Below the pieces are notes generated by a model, which made no database searches, had not been told where the DNA came from, and saw only the letters and a program-made list of their open reading frames with translations. A program made the translations under genes and the position numbers. A DNA stretch of 64,000 bases from Palaemon carinicauda (taxonomy: Eukaryota; Arthropoda; Malacostraca; Decapoda; Palaemonidae): positions 81,266,886 to 81,330,885 of the forward strand of contig NC_090745.1 of the NCBI RefSeq assembly GCF_036898095.1. Reading direction: 5' to 3'. This document shows positions 10,400 to 21,967 of this stretch, piece after piece. Each line of letters starts with the position of its first letter. The first letter of the stretch is position 1.

Positions 10400-12000
10400 C
10401 CTATTCTTGCAAGTGCCATGCTCTGCGTTTACGGGGTGAGGCCGTGTTCTGGAAATACGCTCCAGAAGAACTCGCCAGGCTGGCCATGCTGCGAAAACCC
10501 CATTGGGAATCGTGGTCGCAATCGCCCTGGAGCTCGCGCGACGGTAATTCAAAGATTTTCGCGTGGGCGAACGTGGAAGCGCTCATGCGCGGTAACGCAA
10601 ACGAAGGAGCGCAGAAGGAGGGCGAGCGTGGTAGGAAGGGCGAGAGCTGGTGGTCGGCGAGCGATAACCCATAGACGAGCAATGGATACTGCAAGAAATA
10701 AGCCGACGTTTGTGCGAAGAAACACTGTAGGTTCGCGCGACGGAACACCATCCGTCCGCGCGATGGAAAACCGTTGGTTCGCGCGTGGGCGAACATTGGA
10801 GAGCATGGGCGCGGACGCGCATGAGCGTCGCATGAGCGTAGACGTGCAGGCACGTGGGCGTGTGGGCGAAGGGTCGCGCGGGCGCACAGGCAAGAGGTCG
10901 CACGGGCGAGCGGGCGAACGGTCGCACGGGCGAGCCGGCGAACGGTCGCGTGGGCGAGCGGGCGAGCGGTCGCGCGGGCAAGCGGTCGTGAGGGTGGGCA
11001 GGTGGATGAGCGCGAGTCCAAGGCGGCGAACGCAAGCGTTAGCGCGATGGCGAGGAAACGCGCTGCCGCGTGGGCGAGGAAGACCGCTGGCGATATGGAT
11101 CAACAAGCGATCGGTGGTGAGCTGGTGAGTGCTAACGCGTAGGTTGCCGATGGCACGTTGTGTTATGCCGACGCGATGGTCAAGCAGCATGCGCAGGTGA
11201 GCGATCGTGCGTTGGCGAGCAATATGCGAAGGTGAGCGTTCGCGAGCAGCATGTGCAGGAGGGCGATCGCGCGATGGTGATCAGCAAGCGCAGATGGGCG
11301 GTCGCGCGATGGCGAGCAGCCTCTGCAGGTGGGCGATCGCACGATGGCTATCGGCATGCGCAGGGTCGCGCGATGGTGATCAGCATCCGCAGTTGAGGGT
11401 CGCGCGATGGCGATCAGCATCCGCAGTTGAGGGTCGCGCGATGGCGATCAGCATCCGCAGTTGAGGGTCGCGCGATGGCGATCAGCATCCGCAGTTGAGG
11501 GTCGCGCGATGGCGATCAGCATCCGCAGTTGAGGGTCGCGCGATGGCGATCAGCATCCGCAGTTGAGGGTCGCGCGATGGCGATCAGCATCCGCAGTTGA
11601 GGGTCGCGCGATGGCGATCAGCATCCGCAGTTGAGGGTCGCGCAATGGCGATCAGCATCCGCAGTTGAGGGTCGCACGATGGCGATCAGCATGCGCAGGT
11701 GAGCTAGTAGCTGGCGAACCATGTTCCTTCAGAAGAGTTGGAGAACGTTGGCGTGCCGGCTGTAACACACGCGGGCGATCCGGAGATCGCCGAGAGACAG
11801 GTGATCGCTGGCGAGCTGATGATCGCTGGCGAGCTGATGATCGCTGACGAGCAGAAGGCTACGCGTGGAAGCCTGCGTATAGAAGAAGAGTCCTTGACCC
11901 CGACCTGAACCGAAGTTCTAGATCGCGAGGGCGAACGTGGGCGCACAGGGCGCGTAACAGGAACCAACAGGAACAGCAGGGATGATCATCATGAAAGCGC
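10400..12000. repeat. CpG-rich degenerate minisatellite (gag linker region of A1)
   Basis: This 1.6-kb block is much richer in G, C and CpG than its surroundings. It is built from short degenerate units around gcgagcggtcgcgcgggc, gatggcgatcag and ctggcgagc. In A2, A4 and A5 the same position encodes an Arg-Ser-Pro repeat domain between the two halves of gag. Here no single frame carries it. Long open frames occur on both strands simply because stops are rare in such sequence. Confidence 0.75.
11392..11700. repeat. 34-bp tandem repeat, nine units
   Basis: The unit starts gttgagggtcgcgcgatggc and recurs exactly every 34 bp (starts at 11392, 11426, 11460, 11494, 11528, 11562, 11596, 11630 and 11664), with a few point changes only in the last two. 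Since 34 is not a multiple of three, the expansion was not under selection for coding. Confidence 0.95.
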
Positions 12001-13717
12001 TGACGAACAGGAGAGCGCCTGTGCGCTAACACTGAGCAGGAGCAGGAGAGAACACAGCAGAAGGGCGCGCAGGGAAACCCTGACACGCAAGGGAAGAACC
12101 CCCGTGGGAGGCAACCCTTTGCCCCGAAGGGATCGTTGTCCGCCGGGAGACTGATGTCCGTCGGAAGACCGCTGTCCGTCGGGAAGACCGTTGTCCGTCG
12201 GGAAGACCGTTGCCCGTCGGAAGACGAGATCAGACTGCTGTCCATTTGCACCAAGGCGGAGGATCGAGAAAAAGGAGTTGTAGGCTGCAAACGGAGATTC
12301 AAAAAGGCGCCTCAAGCACCCTTATAGGGAGATGAGAGGCCCTTACGACGAGGTGGACGGTGGGCCTTACGGCGAGGGAGGCCAACAGCAACAGCAACAG
12401 AAGAAACCTCCGAAGAGGAGTCTCTATGAGTGTACTCTCTCGCGAACGAAAGAGAAACACTTCGTAGAAGAGACTGGTCAGCAGTGACCTAAAAGGAGCA
12501 ATCCTCCGAAGAGGAGCTCCTGCAGTTTCCCAGCCCCTTGAGCGAAACTGCAGGTGTGACCGCTCAGCACCAAGAGCATAGTCGCACGAAAAAAAGGCAA
12601 GAGGAGAACCCTCCATAAGGGGAAAAACTCAAGCCTGGACAGGAAAAACTTCCCTCGGAAGGAAAGTTACCTGCCCAAGGAGGCAAGCCTCCTGAAAGTT
12701 CTAAAATGAACTGGAGAGCTGTCCGTCATCACGGGAGTACTTCCAGTAAAAGGAGACAAGCCCCTGACGAAAACACAAGGGGGGAGGCAGCAACAGCCGA
12801 ATCCCCAGGACTCAACAAGACAGCTCACACCGTTGCCATATTACAGAAACGAACTAGATCGGTAACTGTAAAAAAATAAAACAAAAAAAACATTAGTACA
12901 CATTCATTCCCCGGGAAGGCTCCGAAGAGGAATCCCGAGGGAAAGGAAACAAGAATTACACAACAGGCACGTGCCCTCACAACCACTTACACTCACGGAA
13001 GGAGAGCTGTAACCAAAACAGAATTATAACAATTATAATTATGTAACTATGTAATTATGTAATTTAAAAATGAATGAACACTAAAGAAAGAACGAAAACC
13101 CCGAAAGGAATCGTTCTACAAAGCTGAAAAATCAACAAATACAATTAGATTCATAAACTAATTGGGACAAACGTACGGCGTAGCAACCCCCCACACGGAA
13201 AGGAAGCTACAAGGGCGTAGTAACACGTAGTAAAAGGGTGAACGACCTTAAGAGAGAGAGAGAGAGAGAGAAAGACATAAGTCAAACTCGATCGCCACCC
13301 ATAACGCCGTGGCGGCCAACTGCCGAGGACACCACGTAGATAAGTACACTACACACACCAATCTGAAAAGGAAACTTACTGATTTCCATACTCAAATATG
13401 TATACAAACATGAAAACATGTTTACATATATATTGAGTAAAAGAAAAGTAAGCGATTAAGTAAAGACAAAACAAACAATGGCTGCCAAGAGAGGACCAAG
13501 ACAGAGACGTCTGTCACAGTCCGAGCCAAAAGTGAAAGTGAGCATTCATCTGTGTGTGAGGGAGGGGAGGGGTAGCTAGCTACCACTCCCCTACCCCCCC
13601 GCTAACTAGCGCGGGGGTAATACACCCTCGATAAATTCTAATGGCTCGCCATTTCAGCTGCGCTAAAAGGTAAACCCTATGTAAATAGCGTGGTTTGTAT
13701 TTCGGTTACGGAACAAA
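12000..13717 (-). other. 5' region and terminal repeat of A1 (subfamily I type)
   Basis: It matches the 5' region of A3 (about 29,500-30,837), including a cagcaacagcaaca tract, cctccgaagaggag motifs, a (GA)n tract near 13254 and an AT-rich stretch. The zinc-finger gag start found in A2, A4 and A5 is absent. The terminal repeat occupies about 13530-13717. Confidence 0.6.
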
Positions 13718-14306
13718 GGCCAGTTTCATCGCAGTTAAAAACTTGCTGAGGAATGTAGCCTTCTCTGGAAATTACGTTCTCAAACTTCTTGAGGAATTCT
13801 TCTGCTGCTTTCTTGTCAGAACTGGCCGCCTCTCCATGCCTGATGACTGAGTGAATACCAGTCCTCTTCCTAAACCGTTCAAACCACCCATGAGAAGCCT
13901 TAAACTCTTGGGGGGCTTGCTGCGACGTTCCTTCGCCTCCGCCATCTCTCTGGGCTTCCACGAGATCGGCAAAGATGGCGCTCGCCTTGTGCGAAATTAC
14001 CGATTGCGTGAGTGTATCACCAGCGATTTCCTTCTCTTTAATCCACAGAAGGAGTCTCTCCATCTCATCGTTGATTGAGGTCCTTCCACTGGCAAGGACA
14101 GTCATGCCTTTAGAAGACTTACTTGCTTTAATGGCTTCCTTATTCTTAATAATTGTACCAATCGTAGATTGGTTACGGCCGTATGTATTAGCGAGGGTAA
14201 CGATGCGCATGCCTTCTTCATATTTCTTCATGATCTCCAGCTTCGTTTCCATAGTTTTCATCTTCTTATTTCTGCCTTTAACATCACTAGCAATCTTGGG
14301 ACCCAT
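13718..14306 (-). pseudogene. Tigger T1 transposase, N-terminal part
   Basis: The start is placed at ATG 14306 because MGPKIASDVKGRNKKMK matches MGPKRLSFASGSG of T2. A helix-turn-helix follows (KLEIMKKYEEGMRIVTLAN, NQSTIGTIIKNKEAIKA), then a CENP-B-type second DNA-binding domain (LLLWIKEKEIAGDTLTQ, GWFERFRKRTGIHSVIRHGE), then FNCDETGL with the first catalytic Asp. Here element A1 interrupts the gene, and the frame resumes at FWNKMPRR at 6022. No defect is seen within this half. Confidence 0.85.
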
Positions 14307-14762
14307 GGCTAACGAATTAAAGTTATAATTAAGCACTAAAATGCAAAAAAAATAACAATATCGCAAGCACTCACACGAGATCAAGTCTTTACGAAACGCA
14401 CACGAGATTCTGAACAGAGCGCGCGTATGACAAAGAGAGAGAGAGGCAGCATTTCTCTCAAGCATTGTGGGAGGATTTTCGGCCAATAGCGTATCGGCAT
14501 CTTAGTGACGCCGTGACGCCGACCAATAGCAGACCAGCTTCTTAGTGACGTATGCAGTGACGTATGCAGTGACGTATGAGCGTGGTGGTAAGCTACTGAC
14601 TCGCACAGTCGTACGCGTAGAAACCGCCAAATTTGAGTTTCGGAATTCAATGCCGTAAGGTGGGGAAAATGTCGTAACGATGGGACGAAAAAAAATCGTA
14701 TTCCAAACCGTAACGTGGAAAAAACGTAAGCTGGAGACGCCGTATGCCAGGGGTCTACTGTA

Positions 14763-14871
14763 TTTGCTAAGCTACAACCCTAGTTGGAAAAGCAAAATGC
14801 TATAAGCCCAGGGGCCCCAACAGGGAAAATAACCCAGTGAGGAAAGGAAACAAGGAAAAATAATAATATTT
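14763..14871 (-). mobile_element. LINE 3'-end fragment
   Basis: The run gctaagctacaaccctagtt and the following 90 bp match the 3' untranslated end of the LINE at 59685 (gctaagctgcaaccctagtt). The orientation is the same. T1 inserted next to its 3' tail, and element D truncates it on the right. Confidence 0.75.
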
Positions 14872-15165
14872 TCATAATAAAATAAATATTTTAACATACT
14901 TACCCGCTGGTCATATAATAATAGCTTTTATTCTTCTGTCCGGCAGAAATTCAAAACTCGCAGCAATCGCATAGATATGCCAGGTATACACTAGCGCCAC
15001 CACGGAGCTAGGTCAAACTATTCCATGCCCATAGGTCTCTAGAGGGGAGGAGGGTGGGATTTTAAGTTATATAACCAGCGGGTAACTATGTTAAAAAATT
15101 TATTTTATTATGAAAATATAATTTTTAAACATTTAAACTTACCCGCTGGTTATATAATACACTGT
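14872..15165. mobile_element. Terminal repeat plus ICR of a B-like DIRS element (D)
   Basis: The left end (tattttcataataaaataaa near 14880) recurs inverted at about 15070-15115. It is followed directly by atttttaaacatttaaactt at about 15118, the other end type seen in element B. This is the terminal repeat plus ICR arrangement of a DIRS element, with acccgctggt motifs in both arms. The body of D is missing, and on the right it abuts gag of element C. It may be an internally deleted copy or a recombinant with C. Confidence 0.6.
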
Positions 15166-15174
15166 AATAGCTAA

Positions 15175-15470
15175 TTAACACCCTTGGTGGCGGGTCAGAG
15201 ACAGCAACATTAATGGAATTTCACTTAAGAGTCTAAAATAGGAACAGGGGAAACTAAGTCGGCAGCAACAGCTGGAAACTCTGGAGGGGGCAGAGGAGTT
15301 GGATGGTACCGCATGAGACACCTCTGACTCAATAACGTCGACAAGGGTCAGAGGATCTATCTCTGACAGCGACGATGATTGCTTAAATGAAGCACCCATG
15401 CGGATGAACTGTAGCAAAGGTTCCATGGAGGGTGGACCCGTAAGCCCCAAGGGAAACCAAATCTGTAGAA
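15175..15470 (-). pseudogene. Gag fragment of element C (second part)
   Basis: The codons read LQIWFPLGLTGPPSMEPLLQ, FIRMGASFKQSSSLSEIDPL and LVDVIESE. They align with FQLWASLGLEGSPSKEALFD, MIRLGAAVKQSPTLAEVDPL and SIVDVVVAE in A4. The frame is the same as that of the part right of A2, apart from a TAA close to the A2 insertion. It ends in unrelated sequence shortly before element D. Confidence 0.65.
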
Positions 15471-15723
15471 TGACAAATTCGTTGGAAATTTGTATTTTTC
15501 CTAACTACACAAACCTTAGCTATTTAATATAGGTTATTATTTTCGGCGTAGCTAAAATGACGAGCCATTAGAATTTTAATGAGGGTTTACTACCCCACCG
15601 CTAGTTAGCGGGGGGGTAGGGAGGGTGGCTTGCTACTCCCCCCCCCCCCTTCACACACACCTGTGCTTGAGCTCACTTTGCTTAGAGGTAGGACTTCAAG
15701 GGGGATAGGGCTGGTGGGCAAGT

Positions 15724-15815
15724 TTGATTAAAAGGCTAAGGTTTGTATAGTTAGGAAAATTACCTACGAATTTGTCATTTGTTCCGTAACTGACATACAA
15801 ACCACGCTATTTACC
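15724..15815. repeat. ICR of A2
   Basis: acctacgaatttgtca is joined directly to tttgttccgtaactg (junction 15777/15778), the reverse complements of the left and right outer ends of A2. Confidence 0.85.
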
Positions 15816-16309
15816 ATGGGTGACTCACCCGTTAGGAAGGGTGGACAGTCCCAGCCAGTACTGGCTTTTGGCTTTGCCCGGGGACTCAGTATCTGAGTGT
15901 GTCAGCACTCAACAATAAGGAGTCTCTGCACCTCGCTAGAACCTTGCTACGCAAGGGCTGCGGCCTACGTAAGCTGTGTGTGAAGGTACGAAGTGTAACT
16001 CGTCCTAGGAAGTTGACCTGTAGTCCTTTAGATGGAAACTTTAGGCTAGGACTCTCCCAATACCACCTCATCAGGGTATGGGGACGTGACAGTCTTAGCT
16101 TAATACTGTACTAGGAACACAAGGAAACATGGTTTACCTGCAGTGGTTCGAGGTCAGCTGTGCAGAGAACCCAGGATGCTGCTTTTCCCAAGAGAGGGGA
16201 GGATGAAGAAAAGAATAAGGGCCAGACACACCTTTTCATTCATGCAGACTAAGATCGGGTAACAATGCCCTCAACCTTCTGCTACTTGTCCATTAAGGAG
16301 CCTGAGGTT

Positions 16310-17400
16310 TTAAACCAGGTGTTGTGCAGCCACCACAGGTCCGATAGAAAACGTATCGAGCCTCCTGTGGGTCACGTCTTGCAGGTAGTGGGCTGTGAAG
16401 GTCGTCTGACGCTTCCACACCCCAGCTTCTAGCACCTGCGTCAATGAAAAGTTTTTTTTGAAGGCCAGGGACGTAGCTACACCCCTGACGTCATGTGCTC
16501 TAGGGCGACGTGATGAAGGAGGGTCTGGATCCAGGGACAGATGGATCACCCTACAAATCCATGCCGAGATGGAATTCTTGGTAACCCTCCTCTTAGTCCT
16601 CCCAGTGCTCACAAACAATGCCTGCACCTGGGAACGAACTGCAACCGTTCTTTTGAGATAAAGCCTCAGACTCCTTACTGGACACAGTAGGAGATGGTCT
16701 GGGTCATCTGAAACAGAACGAAGGTTCTCGAAATCTGGAAGGAGTCGAACCGAGGGTCCGGCACTCCCGGATTCTGAGTCTTAGCAATAAACTCAGGGAC
16801 GAATCTGAACGTTACCTCCCCTCATCCCCTTCAAAGGGCGATGTCATAAGAGAGACCATGAAGTTCACTGACTCGCTTGGCCGAGGAGAAAGCCAGTAGG
16901 AACACCGTCTTCCAAGTTAGGTGGCGATCTGAAGCCTGGCGTAATGGTTTGTAGGGAGGTCTCTTAAGAGACCTGAGAACTCGAACCACTTTCCATGGAG
17001 GAGGTCTCACTTCCGACTGAGGGCAGGTAAGTTCATAACTTCGTATGAGTAGGGAAAGTTCCAGCGAGGAAGAAATGTCCATTCCTTTGAGCCTGAAGGC
17101 TAGACTTAAGGCTGAGCGATAGCCTTTCACCGCCGAGACTGAAAGGCGCATTTCTTTCCGCAAATACACGAAGAACTCCGCTATTGCTGGAATAGTGGCA
17201 TCAAGTGGAGAGATACCCCTTCCACGACACCAACCACAGAAGACTCCTCACTTTGCCTGGTAGACAGATGCGGATAACCTTCGCAGGTGTCCGGACATCC
17301 TGACCGCAACTTGTTGCGAAAATCCTCTCTCAGCGAGGAGATGCTGGATAGTCTCCCGGCGTGAAGTCGTAGCGAAGCTACGGCTTTATGGAAGATGTTG
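16310..17400 (-). pseudogene. Tyrosine recombinase of A2, frameshifted
   Basis: The N-terminal core-binding domain is split between frames. The stretch 17169-16831 carries MRLSVSAVKGYRSALSLAFR and SSAKRVSELHGLSYDIAL with the first catalytic Arg. The stretch 16627-16310 carries RRPRAHDVRGVATSLAF (His-x-x-Arg), GVWKRQTTFTAHYLQDV (Trp and nucleophile Tyr) and the C-terminal end. All catalytic residues are therefore kept, unlike A1 and A3. Frameshifts around 16640-16830 and 17170-17390 make the copy inactive. Confidence 0.8.
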
Positions 17401-17990
17401 GCGTGTGGTTGTTTGAGTAGCTCGTGTCGCGGAGGGAGTTCTCTTGGAAGTTCCGTTAGGAGTTGCAGAAGGTCCAGAAACCATTCCGCGTGATGCCATA
17501 GCGGAGCTATAAGGGTCATCGAAAGATTGACCGATATTCTGGTCTTGTTGAGCACCCTCCTCATCAGACAGAATGGGGGAAAGGCGTAAACGTCCATGTT
17601 GTCCCTCCGTTGTTGGAAGGCATCTTGCCAGAGCGCCTTGGGATCCGGGACTGGGGAGCAGTACAGCTGAGAGGTCGATGACTGGTCTCCAACCTCCAGA
17701 CGCTTCTTTACAAGAAAGAGTCGACTGAAGAAGCCTGGGGACCCGTCGACGACCTCTTGGAGAGTGCCCTACTTCAACATGGTCTCGACTTCTGCCCGAA
17801 GGGCTTGCCCCCTTGTCGATACTATGGCAAGGGAGCTCAACAACACTGGATCCGCTGTCAGGGGAGGTAGAGATGTTGTGAACGGGACGCGATATCCTTG
17901 ACTGATTACGGAAATCGTCCAGGAATTGGCCCCGAGTTGCTGCCACCTGTTCGTGCAACTTTGTAGGCATCCCCCCACTGGTGGACATGC
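17400..17990 (-). pseudogene. RT N-terminal remnant fused by deletion to the methyltransferase-like segment (A2)
   Basis: From 17988 down the sequence follows the linker and RT fingers as far as the codons for RPVIDLSA. It then jumps at about 17672 to gtactgctccccagtcccgg, which in A5 lies past the RNase H. About 1.25 kb is missing compared with A5 (roughly 48620-49866 there), with only one or two bases of shared sequence at the join. The following segment (from 17597) reads MDVYAFPPFCLMRRVLNKTR and PLWHHAEWFLDLLQLLTELP, the methyltransferase-like part. Confidence 0.75.
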
Positions 17991-17999
17991 AGGGGGACT

Positions 18000-20900
18000 G
18001 CCAATCCTAGCGTTTGCGGCCTCAGCCGCTCCCTCTAGGATTCTTTCCTCCCCTGGAGGACTTTTTGCTTTTCTTGTCCTTGACAGGAAAGGGCTTAGAC
18101 ACCGTTGTCTTCACTGCAGCTGCCGGTTTCGTGGTCTTGGTAGGACGTGGTTGCTGGGGTGCTGGAGGTTTATAGGGCTTTGATGTTAGAGCCCTATGTA
18201 GGAGAGTCCTGGTTGGACTTCCTCCACCTCTCAGCCGCCTGCTCTATGTCCTTGGGCTCGAACAAGTTCTTCCCCATAACGGAAGAATGTCTGAGCCTGC
18301 TAATCTCGGTGTTGGGGACCTTTTGATGGAATCTCTCAGACACCGCATCTCGACGTTTCAAGATGGTATTAGCCCACAAGTTTGAGACTTGCTGGGATAG
18401 AAACTCGATTGTGCGAGTGCCCGAGAGTAAAAAGGTCTCCATGGCCTTCCTGGTACTTTCTTTGGACAAGTCCTCTGAACGTAACAGGATGCCTAGGGAC
18501 CCTAGCCAGATGTCCAGCCACGAAGTTGCCTGCATGGCACACTTCGCTACCTTCTCCTGGCTAAGGATCTCCGTTGCCGAGAACGAGACCTGCCGGTTGG
18601 ATAGTCTCTCTAGAGGGACTCCCCTGGTAAGCTCTTCCAAAGAGTGGTGTAGTGGAAGAGCTAAACAAGTCTCCTCAACGATGTCAAAGTACCTCCTCTG
18701 TTGGACACGAGGAGGTGGGAGGATTTTGTTGCCGGCGCTGGATCGGCTGGAGGAGCCAATCTCGGAGAGCTGACCTTCGACCTTGTCTCTGGCACTCTTA
18801 ACCCCTTGAGACCAAGGCAAAGCCGCACTGGCCTTTGAGGGTTTTTGAGTACCAAAGACTCAGTCCAAGACCGTGTCTTTGCCCTCACGAGGGGGAATCT
18901 CTGGATCCGCAAAACCATTGAGATTCCTCATAAGGGTCAGAACCTGCCAGAACCCATGCTCTGACTCCTGCAGCTCTCCTCCTGAAGGGCTAGCAGCGAA
19001 GTCTCCTGTCCCCAAAGGCTCTTCTTGGGGGGACTCGTGGACGTTTTCCGAGTGCTTGGCTGGCTCCGGTCTAAGCCTTGAAGATGACTTCGGCACAGTC
19101 TTGGAGTCCTTCGACTCCCTCCTGGGAGGGATGCAGGACTCTAACAACGATGGTGGGAGGCTCTTTTCCACCCCTACCTGAGAAGACTTTCCAGCGTGAG
19201 GTGGGGTTTCCTTCATTGGTACAATGGGGGAACGCCTCACTTCGCGTGACTCCCCTGAGGACGGAAAATCTTCGTCCGAAGGGGAGGGAGTGAAAGTCTG
19301 GGGGGGTGAGGAGGTTTTCCTCAAGGACTTACGAGGAGTCAGCTTCGCCCTCGGAGAAGTTACCATGTTCGACACTCCTCTCGTCCTCTTCAGGGGAGTA
19401 GAAGCTGCCAATGATTTGTGGCCCAGCTCAGAGAGAACAGGCTTAAAAGCCTGCATGACCACTCTGACCAGGGACCCAAACCAAGGCTGCTGACTGACAG
19501 CTGCACTGTCAGAAACTCCCTCTGGAGAGAAGGGGATCGACCAATCCCTAGGAGGAGTTACCAAGGGGTGGTTCGCCTGAAAAGATGAAGGAGAAGAAAA
19601 GTCCCTGGACCTGTCCGGAATCTTCCACCTGCCGGCGAGCGCAGTGTTTTGCGCTTGCGGGAAGGGGGGAACGCGACGATGATGACCTGGCCGCGCGTTG
19701 TCCTGCAGCCTCGCGCGTGGGGGGTTGAGGATCGCGCTGGGGAGCGTGCTGGCGCTCGTGCGATGGAAAATGCCCTGGGCCGCGCGCGGGAGACTGTTGG
19801 CACACGTTGGGGCGAATGTTGGCGCGCGCGCGGGTGAATGTTGGCACGCTCGCGCGTGGGGGGGGAATTTTGGCGGGTGCGCTAGGGCGATGGCGAGGGA
19901 TGGCGCGCAGGGACGCGAGCTGGCGAAGGCAGAGGGTGCGCTGAAGGATGGATAAGTGCTCGCGCGCGCGCGAAGGTGACTATTCGCACGCACAGGGTCC
20001 GGCCGAAGAGCCTGTGCGGGCTATACCGTTGGGAGCGCGCACGCAGGAGACACATCTCTTGCGCGCATGAGAGCGCACATCCGGCTGTGGCGATGGGCGT
20101 GGGCGCGCGTGTGCAACCTCGTGGGCGCGCATCGGAGACTGTGCACGAGGACACGCTGGCGAGGGATGGCGCGTTGGCGATCGCTGGCCCGTTGGCGCGT
20201 TGGTGAGCGCTGGCGAGCAGGGGAAGAAGTTAACTTCCCCACTGCGCCCAGATCAGAAGATCGTGGGCGCGCAGGAGATCGTTGGCGCGCAGGAGATCAT
20301 TGGCGCGCAGGAGAACGAAAGCGCGCATGGCACGCAGCAGGTTGAGGGCGCGCAATAGCGCGCTGGCGATCTGGAGAGCGCTGGCACGCATGTGAGCGCC
20401 GACGCGCAGGTGAACGCTGGCGCGCTTTAACAGGAACTTCCTCTGCCAATAAGCACTGGCGCACAGGTGAGTGTTGGCGTGCAGGAGAAACCTGGCGCGT
20501 AAGGGACGTATGCACTATCTTGCGCATACGCCCTTGATGCCCCGAAGGGACCGTTGCCCGTTTTACAACAGGATGCCTTGGTGCCCAGAGCGCTTCAGCA
20601 GCCAGGAACGGCGACGGCAGGTCAGCAGGTCTAACGGGTGGAAGGTCAGCGTGTCCTTTGTAAGGACGTCCTTCCACCGAAGGAGATCGCGAACGATCTG
20701 CAGAGAGGTCCAGGGTTGTAGCTGGGAGAGTCGGAGAACGATGGCGAGGTTCCTCTGCGGCGGACTGCGGAGACGATGAACCAAAGAGGAGCCTCCTAAC
20801 ACCCTTGTGAGGTGAAGGGAGGCCTCTACGGCAAAGAGGAAGGCGGGCTTTACGCCTTATACGCCCTCTGGGGGCCGTGAGGTCAGCGGGCTGACCATCA

Positions 20901-21660
20901 GCAGTCCTCCGAAGAGGAGTCTCTGTGAGTGAACTCCCCCGAGGGGGAGAATCTCCGGCAGGAGAGACCGTTGGACTTAGTTCCTCCCTCGAAGGATGTT
21001 CGGAGGGAGGAACTAAGCCTTCAGCTAAAGCAGGATCATCATGAGCAGAGGTTTGAGATAACGCATCGGAAGCCTTTGCCACAACAACGTCGACGATAGA
21101 CAGAGGATCAACTCTGCTAAAGTCGGCGATTGTTTGACAGCGGTACCCAACCTGATCATGTCAAACAAGGCTTCCTTGGAGGGTGAACCCTCAAGCCCCA
21201 AGGAAGCCCAAAGCTGAAATAAATCATCATTAGATACATTTATATTTAAATCCTCCCCCGGGGGAGGAGGAGGAGCTGCCTCGCTATAGGAGGCAACTCC
21301 CTCTCCCAAACCCCGAGATCGGGCAACAGAACTATGGCCTACGCTACCACTCGAAAGTTTCTCGGAAGAAACCAATCGAGTGGGAGCTTCGGAGGAGGTT
21401 TGGGCCACGGAAGAAGAGCCCTTGGGATTTTCTCCTTTCAAAAAAACCTTCAAAGGAGAAATATCCCGCCTGGACTTCTTCTTCCAGCGCCGAGAAAACC
21501 TCTCCCACTGGGAGGTAGACCACTCCCTACACTCACCACACACTTTATTTCTATCACACCACTGGCCCCTACAATAAGGACAAAGGGTGTGAGGGTCCGT
21601 ATCGATCGCCGAAATATACGTGCCACAAGGGCGGTCGGGTAATCCAGGACACTTTCGCAT
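18000..21660 (-). pseudogene. Gag polyprotein of A2 (zinc finger, RS-like linker, LAP2-alpha-like capsid)
   Basis: Gag begins at MRKCPGLPDRPCGTY. It has a Cys-rich finger (PHTLCPYCRGQWCDRN, CGECREWSTSQWERF) and a basic KKKSRRD stretch, then DLFQLWASLGLEGSPSKEAL. An Arg-Ser-Pro repeat linker follows (RQRSPARRRSHACQRSPDRQ). Next come PWFGSLVRVVMQAFKPVLSE and FWQVLTLMRNLNGFADPEI, and then a capsid-like domain (18820-18194: AMQATSWLDIWLGSLGILLR, QVSNLWANTILKRRDAV). The last resembles the LAP2-alpha-type domain known from DIRS gag proteins. A frameshift near 21080 and several stops (a TGA at about 18862, CGA in A4) inactivate it. Confidence 0.8.
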
Positions 21661-21967
21661 AGCAGAGGCCAACTTTACGCACACCTGTCAAATTTAAAGC
21701 AAAAAGCATTAAATGGCTGTCAAAGAAGGCGAGGGTGAAAGCGGACACGTCCGACTACTACCCAAGTCAAGAGTAAAGTGAGCTCAAGCACAGGTGTGTG
21801 TGAGGGGGGGGGTAGCAAACTACCCTCCCTACCCTCAGCTAACTAGCAGTGGGGTAGTAAACTCTCGTTAAAATTCTAATGGCTCGTCATTTCAGCTACG
21901 CCGAAAGTAATACAGTAACCCATATTAAATAGCGTGGTTTGTATGTCAGTTACGGAACAAAGAGGGG

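Larger units (their letters stand above)
6023..13717 (-). mobile_element. DIRS-family A copy A1 (subfamily I, catalytically dead)
   Basis: The left end starts tgacaaattcg and the right end finishes ggttacggaacaaa. These are the two unlike outer ends of family A, and the inner parts of both terminal repeats match each other inverted (about 6060-6230 against 13530-13690). An ICR lies at 6276-6375. All coding parts are decayed. A1 shares with A3, but not with A2, A4 or A5, a different 5' region, a gag deletion, and loss of the RT and recombinase active-site residues. It is inserted in T1 without a target-site duplication. Confidence 0.9.
4961..14760 (-). mobile_element. Tigger (pogo/Tc1-mariner) transposon T1, split by A1 and truncated by B
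   Basis: The transposon occupies 4961-6022 and 13718-14760. The right terminus reads, on the minus strand, cagtagacccctggcatacg and is followed by TA, as expected for a mariner-class target duplication. The left terminus is missing because element B entered the last transposase codons. Element A1 sits in the middle of the gene. Removing A1 rejoins the transposase frame at Gly-Leu-Phe-Trp with no duplicated bases. Confidence 0.85.
15471..21961 (-). mobile_element. DIRS-family A copy A2 (subfamily II, RT and RNase H deleted)
   Basis: Ends tgacaaattcg (15471) and cagttacggaacaaa (21961), ICR at 15724-15815. Gag, methyltransferase-like segment and recombinase can be followed, but the central part of RT and all of RNase H are gone. 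The join lies near 17672. At 6491 bp it is shorter than A5. It is inserted in the gag of element C without a target-site duplication. Confidence 0.88.

Noticed and set aside
11392..11700. Regular 34-bp repeats suggestive of a CRISPR array
   Set aside because: Units are back to back with no spacers, no cas genes exist, and the context is a eukaryotic retrotransposon.
10418..12302. Long Arg-rich open frames on both strands in the GC-rich block
   Set aside because: Stops are rare in such sequence, frames overlap on both strands, and the block is a degenerate linker of gag in A1. The same applies to 27.8-29.0, 44.9-45.7 and 52.0-53.1 kb.
19637..20345. Plus-strand open frames in A2 resembling Ala/Gly/Arg-rich proteins
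   Set aside because: Opposite strand of the gag RS-like linker; no start context or homology.
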